This document shows, one piece after another, positions 58,779 through 64,000 of a DNA stretch of 64,000 nt. Below the pieces are notes generated by a model. That model made no database searches, was not told where the DNA came from, and saw nothing but the letters and a program-made list of their open reading frames with translations. The stretch's first letter is position 1; each line of letters starts with the position of its first letter. The translations under genes were made by a program, and so were the position numbers. The DNA comes from Streptomyces cadmiisoli (GTDB lineage: Bacteria; Actinomycetota; Actinomycetes; Streptomycetales; Streptomycetaceae), in assembly GCF_003261055.1 (NCBI RefSeq), contig NZ_CP030074.1, positions 124,001-188,000 on the forward strand. The letters are read 5' to 3'.

Positions 58779-59279
58779 TCAGTCCAGCCAGACGAGCATC
58801 GCGTCGTCCGCCCTGGCAGCAGCCTCGAAGAACTGTGTGAGGCCGTCGTAGCAGGGACGCCCCCATTCCAGCGAGCCGGGTTCACCCCATCCGAGGGGAT
58901 ATACCTTGGCGCTGATCAGTTCAGCAGGATCCACGCTGCTGATGAGCTGGGCATAGCTGGTGGCCCGCAGAGCTTCCGCGGCGAGCCGGACGCGCTCAGG
59001 CTGCAGGTACCTCGGTGGCCCGTATCCCCAATCCTCATCCTCTGCGAACGGCTCCTCACCATGGATCACGTTAACGGGAAACTCGGCGCGCGCCAGCAGG
59101 AAGCGGAGCATGTCCCAGGTCTTGTACGTGCTGAAGTGGCGTGCTTCCGCCGACACAGGCTCCGTCTCCTCCTCCACGTCCTGGACCTCTTCGACGAAAT
59201 CCAATGCCCAGTCCGGGTCTTGGATCGCTCTGTCCAGCTCAGCAGCCGTGACACGCAGGTATTCACCGATCATGCTCAT
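58779..59279 (-). CDS. DUF1877 (YfbM-like) protein
   Basis: 166 residues: MSMIGEYLRVTAAELDRAIQ, then YKTWDMLRFLLARAEFPVNV, AEALRATSYAQLISSVDPAE, AKVYPLGWGEPGSLEW and GLTQFFEAAARADDAMLVWL. This is the DUF1877 pattern. The family is soluble and of unknown function, widespread in Streptomyces and often near secretion or immunity genes. The ATG at 59279 gives the full domain. It lies between att-like repeats B and C and has no coupled neighbour. Confidence 0.75.
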   Translation of the reverse strand: MSMIGEYLRVTAAELDRAIQDPDWALDFVEEVQDVEEETEPVSAEARHFSTYKTWDMLRFLLARAEFPVNVIHGEEPFAEDEDWGYGPPRYLQPERVRLAAEALRATSYAQLISSVDPAELISAKVYPLGWGEPGSLEWGRPCYDGLTQFFEAAARADDAMLVWLD

Positions 59280-59666
59280 ACCCGGAAGCTAGACGAGGCC
59301 ACTGACAACGGCGTCGGACCGGCCGTCTCATTCAGCCCTGTTCACGGCTGTTCAGCGAGACCCTGAGCCGTTCCCACACGGCGGCTACCCGCCCCTGGAC
59401 CCGAGTGAACGCACCCGAACGACACCCACCGCTCCACCACCACAGTCGGAAAGCGTGAGGGGATCTCAAGCGATGCCGGCGGCTTCCCTCACGGAGGATG
59501 AGGGGGGTGGGGATCCATGGCCTGCAACATAGTCCCGAGGTGGCTCCCGGGGACCTTTGTGCCCACCCCCCTTGACCGCGGACCTCGAAGGTTCTCTGAC
59601 CGGTCTCACTCCACCAGGCAACCTAGCAAGCAGCACTGACAACGCTCCGGCGCCAGGAGGACCGAC

Positions 59667-59813
59667 CTACGAGGTCGCCAAGCGGTAGGCCGTCTCAGCT
59701 CCCCAGGTTCGGCCAGACAACTTGTAGACCCCCTCGTAGGTCCTGACTGCGGCATCCTCGAGTGCGGGTGCTACGGCGTCGATTTCCGCGGCCACCTCGA
59801 GGCCGTGCTTCAC
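59667..59813 (-). CDS. Possible 48-residue protein or gene tail
   Basis: A minus-strand frame with good codon bias: GTG at 59813 gives MKHGLEVAAEIDAVAPALED, then AAVRTYEGVYKLSGRTWGAE and TAYRLATS before TAG. It starts just downstream of the strong terminator at 59862-59898. It reads like the C-terminus of a larger protein, and no ribosome site is clear, so it may be a relic. Function unknown. Confidence 0.3.
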   Translation of the reverse strand: MKHGLEVAAEIDAVAPALEDAAVRTYEGVYKLSGRTWGAETAYRLATS

Positions 59814-59861
59814 GCCCTGCCGAGGAAGAGCGCGCGTGAGCTGCGCGCCCGTTCGAGGGAG

Positions 59862-59898
59862 AGCTGGGAGTCCCGGACTGTTTCCGGGACTCCCAGCT
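59862..59898 (-). terminator. Strong terminator of the small-gene operon
   Basis: AGCTGGGAGTCCCGG, 7-nt loop, CCGGGACTCCCAGCT: a perfect 15-bp stem, 31 bp beyond the stop of the 59929-60225 gene. Confidence 0.8.
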
Positions 59899-59928
59899 GC
59901 GCTGCACGCGGCTGCCGTTCCGTTGCCG

Positions 59929-60225
59929 TCAGGAGCGCCCAGGTGCTACCTGGCAGCGGCCGCGGCTGGTCGCCACGCGCAGGACATCGCGTAATGCGCT
60001 CGCCAACTGAGTGGCGAGCAAGTTCAGCTCCTCCGGATCCTTGGTCTCGTCGTCGAGTACCTGGCTTGAATGTTCCAGGAGCTGGTACGCCAGCCCGAGT
60101 TGGAATGCCTCGATGTGGTCCGCCAGGCGGGATACGTAGCCGCCTGGGTTGTCGGTGCTCAGGTAGCACGGTTTGCCGTCCCGCCCCGCCCATGGGAGCA
60201 GCCTGAGTTCGTCGTGTGCCGTCAT
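59929..60225 (-). CDS. Small hypothetical protein with a TTA codon
   Basis: 98 residues from the ATG at 60225: MTAHDELRLLPWAGRDGKPC, YLSTDNPGGYVSRLADHIEA, FQLGLAYQLLEHSSQVLDDE, then LLATQLASALRDVLRVA. It looks like a helical small protein of the kind found in operons next to GntR regulators in Streptomyces. The ATG overlaps the stop of the preceding small gene (ATGA). The Leu codon at 59994-59992 is TTA, a possible bldA control point. Last gene before the strong terminator. No function is known to me. Confidence 0.6.
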   Translation of the reverse strand: MTAHDELRLLPWAGRDGKPCYLSTDNPGGYVSRLADHIEAFQLGLAYQLLEHSSQVLDDETKDPEELNLLATQLASALRDVLRVATSRGRCQVAPGRS

Positions 60226-60509
60226 CCCTGCGTATGCCTCTCGGCGACCTTGGCATTGGACGCCGGCGTGCCACCCGATGCCGAGCCGATCCCCGAGGTA
60301 GCCGACGTCGTCTCCGACCGGCCGGGCCGGGGCTGGCCTGATGCCGAGTGGCACGTGCAGTCGCAAGCCTCGTAGATCAAGGGGAGGTCGACCGGGGCCG
60401 AGTCCGGAGAGGACTCCGCGCAGGCGCGGTGCGTGCCGATCTGGCAAGCGGTCGAGCGATACGAGGTGGCTGGGGCGTCCGGGCCGCGAGTCTGTTGCTG
60501 CGAGGGCAT
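60222..60509 (-). CDS. Small Cys-rich hypothetical protein
   Basis: 95 residues. The core CQIGTHRACAESSPDSAPVD and LPLIYEACDCTCHS has ordered Cys/His pairs (CxxGxHxxC ... CDCxCH) that recur in small Streptomyces proteins encoded near GntR-type regulators and could bind zinc. It begins with an ATG at 60509 in a TGATG context and its stop overlaps the next gene. Another open frame covers the same DNA, but this frame has the recognisable motif and better codon bias. Confidence 0.55.
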   Translation of the reverse strand: MPSQQQTRGPDAPATSYRSTACQIGTHRACAESSPDSAPVDLPLIYEACDCTCHSASGQPRPGRSETTSATSGIGSASGGTPASNAKVAERHTQG

Positions 60510-60512
60510 CAG

Positions 60513-60828
60513 TGAACCCCAGGAGTGTCGACCAGGCGTCGGTCGGCAGGTGGGGAGCGATGACGACCGTCGGGTGCCGTTGTGTGCGCGCTTCTTGCGC
60601 CAGTACGTACGGACGGACGAGCGCGGTGTCCTCGCCTCGGAGTGACGGCCGGTGACTCGCCGACCTGTCGCGGGGGGTCTGGCCCAGGACGACCGCCCGC
60701 TCGTGAATGCGTGCAGAAGGCGCGGGGGCGATCGGTGGCCGCGACTGAGTCAAGGGGCGGCGGTGCCTGCCCTTGGGGAAGTATCGCGCTCTGGTGAGCG
60801 AGGCGGCCTGGCGGATACGGTTGAGCAT
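60513..60828 (-). CDS. Small hypothetical protein, 3' end uncertain
   Basis: The ATG at 60828 has GTAGGAGCTGACCAGC before it, so initiation is credible. The start MLNRIRQAASLTRARYFPKG and the segment SLRGEDTALVRPYVLAQEAR look like a small protein family seen in such operons. The frame has no stop until 59929 and would run through the Cys-rich gene and fuse to the 98-residue protein. I suspect a frameshift removed the natural stop near 60510. The end given is therefore a guess. Confidence 0.4.
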
Positions 60829-60840
60829 GCTGGTCAGCTC

Positions 60841-61146
60841 CTACTGCTGATGGCTCGGTCCCCCGACATCGCCCGTCGCGGGGACCGTTCTGTTGACGAC
60901 CGCCCAGAGAGTGCGGCTGTTCAGGCTGGTGGCGAGGAGCCCGAACCGATCGGCCTCGGCCACCAGGGCCAGGACCTCCCTCCATGCGTCGGCGGAGAGC
61001 GATTCCGGCACCTCGGCTTCGACTGATGTGAACCGGGCGTGTTCCTCCAGGCGTGTGGGAAGCCCGAGGTCGGACAGCCGGGCAGCGATGGCTGCCGCGC
61101 GTACTCCCGAAGCGGGCACAGGGCAGCCTCCGTCACCGCCGATCAC
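60841..61146 (-). CDS. Hypothetical protein divergent from the GntR regulator
   Basis: 101 residues: IAARLSDLGLPTRLEEHARF, TSVEAEVPESLSADAWREVL and ALVAEADRFGLLATSLNSRT. A small alpha/beta protein without known function, typical of operons divergent from a GntR-family gene. Its start is 52 bp from the GntR start, so its promoter overlaps the two 12-bp operator-like sites. The start could be internal to the reading given. It is the first gene of the minus-strand small-gene operon. Confidence 0.6.
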   Translation of the reverse strand: MIGGDGGCPVPASGVRAAAIAARLSDLGLPTRLEEHARFTSVEAEVPESLSADAWREVLALVAEADRFGLLATSLNSRTLWAVVNRTVPATGDVGGPSHQQ

Positions 61147-61157
61147 TTTAAGTGAAG

Positions 61158-61189
61158 CTAGTTAACTAGGATTAGAGTTAGTGGACTAG
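61158..61189. promoter_or_regulatory. Paired operator-like sites and promoter between divergent genes
   Basis: CTAGTTAACTAG (perfect, 61158-61169) and TTAGTGGACTAG (61178-61189) have centres exactly 20 bp apart, that is on the same DNA face. TAGATT at 61187-61192 lies 6 nt before the GntR ATG and suits a -10 box for a leaderless message. The likely binder is the GntR protein itself. Confidence 0.6.
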
Positions 61190-61198
61190 ATTTTCCAT

Positions 61199-61954
61199 AT
61201 GCCTGAGCAACCGCCCTACCTCCGCATCGCCGACGAACTCCGGCGGCGGATCGCGGAGCACGAGTGGGAGCCGGGGGACCGGCTTCCCTCGCGCGCCCAG
61301 ATCGGTCAGGAGTGCGGTGTGGGCGAGAACGTCGTCCGCCGGGCGCAGGAACTACTGATCTCCCAGGGTGTCCTGGAGGGCCGCGCCGGATCGGGTACGT
61401 ACGTCGCCGAGCCCCGGCAGCGTGTGCGGGTCGTCCGGTCCTCGGCGCGCGAGCAGCCTCAGGGGTCGCCGTTTCGCGCGGACATGAAGGCCGTCGGCAG
61501 GCAGGGCGACTGGGAGAGCCGGACCGACGCCAAGGTGCCGGCCCCGGCGGACATCGCGGCGCGGCTGGGTATCGCCGAGGGCGACCTGTGCGTCCGGACG
61601 TCGTACGAGTTCCTGGCCGACGGCAGGCCGGTGCAGTTGTCCACGAGCTGGGAGCCCTACGACCTCACCGCCGGCACACTCGTCGTCCTCCCGGAGGGAG
61701 GGCCGCACGCCGGGGCGGGTGTCGTGAATCGCATGGCCGCCATCGGCATCACCGTCAGTCATGCGGTGGAGCAACCGGAGCCCAGGCAGGCGACCGCCGA
61801 GGAGGCGTCACTGCTCGGCATCCAGAAGGCCGCACTCGTGACGCGCATCCAGCGGACGTACTACAGCGACCAGGGGCGGCCCGTCGAGACGGCGGACATC
61901 GTGCTGCCGGCCGCTCACTGCGAGATCGTTTACGAGATCCCGATCAACCGGTAG
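61199..61954 (+). CDS. GntR-family regulator with UTRA domain (HutC type)
   Basis: 251 residues. The winged HTH: YLRIADELRRRIAEHEWEPG, DRLPSRAQIGQECGVGENVV, RRAQELLISQGVLEGRAGSG, TYV. The UTRA ligand domain follows: IAARLGIAEGDLCVRTSYEF, VQLSTSWEPYDLTAGT and TRIQRTYYSDQGRPVETADI. Members control sugar, amino-acid or plasmid-transfer genes (KorSA of pSAM2 is in this family). The ATG at 61199 has no ribosome site and a -10-like TAGATT just upstream, so a leaderless transcript is likely. It probably represses itself and the divergent small-gene operon. Confidence 0.85.
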   Translation: MPEQPPYLRIADELRRRIAEHEWEPGDRLPSRAQIGQECGVGENVVRRAQELLISQGVLEGRAGSGTYVAEPRQRVRVVRSSAREQPQGSPFRADMKAVGRQGDWESRTDAKVPAPADIAARLGIAEGDLCVRTSYEFLADGRPVQLSTSWEPYDLTAGTLVVLPEGGPHAGAGVVNRMAAIGITVSHAVEQPEPRQATAEEASLLGIQKAALVTRIQRTYYSDQGRPVETADIVLPAAHCEIVYEIPINR

Positions 61955-62117
61955 GCGCAGGCTTTCGAGGGCGGGCTGTGGCACCGCTTCCGGCGCGTCT
62001 ACGGCCGCCAAGCGGCGTGCACCGTCACCAGCTCAGCGGAGTGTCATGATCAGCTGATGGAAGAAGTGTCCAACTGCGTGACGACGTGGGCGAAAAGCGG
62101 CGGGCGAGCGCGAACGT

Positions 62118-62195
62118 CTGCGGACCATCAGCACAGGTGAGAGACACACGAGCCCAAGGTAGAACTCCCACCCAAGTTGCTTCGGGACGAAGGAG
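62118..62195 (+). repeat. Partial att-like repeat (5' part only)
   Basis: CTGCGGACCATCAGCACAGG matches the start of repeat B, and CCCAAGTTGCTTCGGGACGA matches the start of repeat C. It thus joins the two and shows that the full repeat unit is about 190 bp; this copy lacks the tRNA-like end. The rest of the 241-bp gap 61955-62195 shows no gene. Confidence 0.4.
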
Positions 62196-62564
62196 TCAGT
62201 CGTCCATGTCTTCTGGACCGATGTCGCGGAAGACAGTCCTGTAGTCACCGCTGCGTACAAGGTCGTCGACGACGTCGACCATCCCGGGAATTCCTCGGTC
62301 GCGGACGATCAGCCCGTCCCAGACGTGGAAGTACCTGCCACCCAGGCATTCACCGGTCCGGCGCCAACGGTCCATGACGCGGTGGACATTGTCCAGGGTG
62401 CAGATCGTCCCCGACCAGCGTTCCCCGTGGTCGAAGACCACCCACATGTCGACGTCATCGATCTCGTCGAGGGGTACCCCGGCATCGGGGACGAAGCAGA
62501 TCTCGTAGCCGTCGCGCTGGACGCGGTAGAACGCCCCATCCCACACTGAGATGACTCCCAACAA
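62196..62564 (-). CDS. Hypothetical protein
   Basis: 122 residues, acidic: MLGVISVWDGAFYRVQRDGY, EICFVPDAGVPLDEIDDVDM, WVVFDHGERWSGTICTLDNV, HRVMDRWRRTGECLGGRYFH, and VVDDLVRSGDYRTVFRDIGP. A compact alpha/beta domain without signal or membrane helix. The many Trp and Asp residues suggest an immunity-type small protein, but no family is identified. It lies between the partial repeat and repeat C. The start at 62564 is the only ATG before the protein-like part. Confidence 0.6.
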   Translation of the reverse strand: MLGVISVWDGAFYRVQRDGYEICFVPDAGVPLDEIDDVDMWVVFDHGERWSGTICTLDNVHRVMDRWRRTGECLGGRYFHVWDGLIVRDRGIPGMVDVVDDLVRSGDYRTVFRDIGPEDMDD

Positions 62565-62949
62565 TTCGGCCGCTCAACGCGGATGTCAGCCCACTTGGCC
62601 CGGCTCGAACGGGCTGGCCCCCTCCACAGCGGGCCGGTGCTGCGGGTCTACAGCTGCCGGCCGACGCAAGCAGGGCGATCGTAGAGCAGCGCTCAGCACT
62701 CCCGCACCGCAGTTTCCCGCACGATCACCCATGGCGAGCGCCCATCCAAGTTGCTCCGGAACAAAGGGGTCCGTGCCCTATGCGTGCCAGTTCGTGCGGG
62801 AAACCATGGGGAACACCGGGGAAACCAGTCAGCCGGCCACCAGCGCCGACGCCGCTCCGTGCCAGGTCGGCAGAACAGTCGAGGCCGAAGCTACGAGCTT
62901 CCTGAGCTGAGAGCGTTTATAGCCCTGAGTCGCGGATTCGGGCGACTGC
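62565..62949. other. Intergenic with att-like repeat C
   Basis: 385 bp with no intact gene. The right half is repeat C; the left half holds the promoter region of the 62196-62564 gene. Confidence 0.45.
62741..62915 (+). repeat. Integrase-arm/att-like repeat C
   Basis: Contains CATCCAAGTTGCTCCGGAAC, GCGTGCCAGTTCGTGCGGGA, AACCATGGGGAACACCGGGG, a diverged middle and ends GAGCTTCCTGAGCTGAGAGC at 62895. Block order equals A and B, though the tRNA-like core has two changes. It marks the right border of the accessory region. Confidence 0.5.
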
Positions 62950-63192
62950 ATGGCTGTCGGAGCCGACGGCTACCGTCCGACCGTGCTGCTGCCACAACCT
63001 GTCGAAGGCGCCGAAGGTCCGTACGACGCCGGCTATCTCCCTCGGTTTGAGGTGACGTTCCACCCTGCCGAGGAACCCATCACTGAGCCCAGCGCCAAGC
63101 TGGGCGGTGATGCCGTATGGCTGGGCGAGCCCTGCTGGCCAGTGGACCCCGGCGCGGGGGAGCCAGTGGACTTCATCGGACATGGGCCGTGA
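62950..63192 (+). pseudogene. N-terminal remnant of a YwqG/DUF1963-like gene
   Basis: 80 codons: MAVGADGYRPTVLLPQPVEG, AEGPYDAGYLPRFEVTFHPA, SAKLGGDAVWLGEPCWPVDP and GEPVDFIGHGP. The KLGGxPVWL...WP...G.P..FIG pattern is the start of DUF1963/YwqG-like proteins, which should continue for more than 100 residues. Here the frame stops right after FIG and no continuation is seen in other frames, so the gene is truncated. Function of the family is unknown. Confidence 0.45.
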
Positions 63193-63307
63193 CCGTCGGG
63201 ACGACTGCTGGCTCGTCGATGCATTCCGGACGAGCAGGGGTGATCGGTGGTCGGGACAGGGTTGAGGGGCGCGGTGGTGCCTGCCCCTGCTCTCGATCAC
63301 GTCCGGA

Positions 63308-64000
63308 CTAGCGGCTGCGGTAGTTCTGCGGCGCGACCCCCATGACCGCCTTGAACTGCCGGCTGAACAGGAACGAGTCGGTGTAGCCCAGGGCCGCCGC
63401 CACCTGCGCCACCGACCGGTCCGCCTGGTCGAGCAGGAGGGCGGCCCGCTGGATGCGCCGCCGCACGATCCACTCCCGCGGCGGCATGCCGAACGTCCTG
63501 CGGAAGACCCTGGTGAAGTAGTCGGGCGAGAGCCCGGCGACCCGGGCCAGATCGGAGACCCGCGGGCGTTCGGCGATGGTGGTGTCGACGTAGTCCTCGA
63601 TGGCGTGCCGCGCCGATGAACTCAGCGGTCCGCCGTTCGGCCGCCGGCCCGCCCGGCGCAGCAGCGCCGTGAACAGGACGAGCAGCAGTCCGCGGATGTG
63701 TTCGTCCCGGTGCGGCAGCGTCGACGGCAGCTCCGCCGCCAGCAGATCGAACGTGCTCCGCAGGTCCCAGGCGTCCTCGACGTACAGCAGCGGACCGAGA
63801 CAGGCGTCGCCGTCCGGGTCCCCGGTCAGCCGGAAGCCGTGCAGCACCGTCGGCCGGTCGTCCGCGCCGCGCAGCAGGAAGGGGGCGCCGGGGCGGGTCC
63901 ACAGGACGCTTCCGGCCGTCAGCCGGTGCTGCTCCCGCCCCGCCGACACCGCGCAGGTGCCGCTGACGACGAAGTGCACGAGGTGTTCCGGCAGGCCGCG
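63308..64000 (-). CDS. AraC-family regulator with cupin-like sensor (cut by right edge)
   Basis: The minus strand is open from the window edge to a stop at 63308. The sensor part (HLVHFVVSGTCAVSAGREQH, LTAGSVLWTRPGAPFLLRGA, DRPTVLHGFRL) is a cupin-like AraC ligand domain. The C-terminal DNA-binding domain has both HTH motifs: PRVSDLARVAGLSPDYFTRV, FRRTFGMPPREWIVRRRIQR, AALLLDQADRSVAQVAAALG, YTDSFLFSRQFKAVMGVAPQ. Effector and targets are unknown. The start lies beyond position 64000. Confidence 0.85.
   Translation of the reverse strand, partial: RGLPEHLVHFVVSGTCAVSAGREQHRLTAGSVLWTRPGAPFLLRGADDRPTVLHGFRLTGDPDGDACLGPLLYVEDAWDLRSTFDLLAAELPSTLPHRDEHIRGLLLVLFTALLRRAGRRPNGGPLSSSARHAIEDYVDTTIAERPRVSDLARVAGLSPDYFTRVFRRTFGMPPREWIVRRRIQRAALLLDQADRSVAQVAAALGYTDSFLFSRQFKAVMGVAPQNYRSR

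Larger units (their letters stand above)
59280..59928. other. Mostly non-coding stretch
   Basis: 649 bp without a sure gene. CACTGACAACG occurs twice (near 59300 and 59633) and once more near 56348, each time just after a GCTA or CTAGC motif, so it is a small dispersed repeat. The interval also holds the 48-codon ORF at 59667-59813 and the terminator at 59862-59898, described separately. Confidence 0.4.

Overview
The window reads as Streptomyces or a close relative. The evidence is very high G+C with G/C-ending codons, frequent GTG and TTG starts, ATGA/GTGA stop-start overlaps, a conservon (cvnABCDE), a mycothiol-type formaldehyde dehydrogenase and only a few in-frame TTA (bldA) codons. The mixture of catabolic, signalling and cell-wall genes with plasmid-type partition and replication genes fits a chromosome arm carrying integrated plasmid DNA, or a linear megaplasmid. 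The sequence alone does not decide between them.

Layout. 0-5 kb: edge of a membrane protein, a secreted ricin-type lectin, a NarL-type two-component pair, and two TM2-domain proteins flanking a DUF2752 protein. 5.2-9.0 kb: a conservon whose last gene is a P450 with an abnormal K-helix. 9.1-11.8 kb: a coupled small leader ORF, a DMATS-type indole prenyltransferase and a convergent flavin monooxygenase, probably a prenyl-indole pathway. 12.1-18.7 kb: plasmid-type parAB with eight copies of one 17-19 bp palindrome (putative parS), two of them inside parB and one inside parA, plus a decayed IS110 and a decayed SUKH gene.

18.9-33.6 kb: two paralogous three-gene replication cassettes (primase-polymerase, SF3 helicase, small conserved protein) face each other. 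Each is preceded by its own direct-repeat field (RGTCGCT near 19 kb, RGTCCCT near 34 kb) and an AT-rich stretch. Between them lies a cell-envelope block: an L,D-transpeptidase divergent from a FemX / MurJ / two-component / GerMN-lipoprotein operon.

35-47 kb: a sigma-like membrane protein with a cellulose-binding-like domain, an EamA transporter, a peptide-type ABC transport system split over two transcription units, the mscR/metallo-hydrolase pair, and a TetR regulator with five similar candidate operators in the three intergenic regions. 47-56 kb: lytic transglycosylase, an orphan pair related to contractile-injection systems (membrane protein + PAAR), multicopper oxidase, aminopeptidase N and an APH-fold kinase. 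56-63 kb: a graveyard of integrative elements (a tRNA-Arg-like pseudogene and three repeats ending in a tRNA-Gly(CCC)-like core) with small accessory genes and a GntR regulator. An AraC regulator runs off the right edge.
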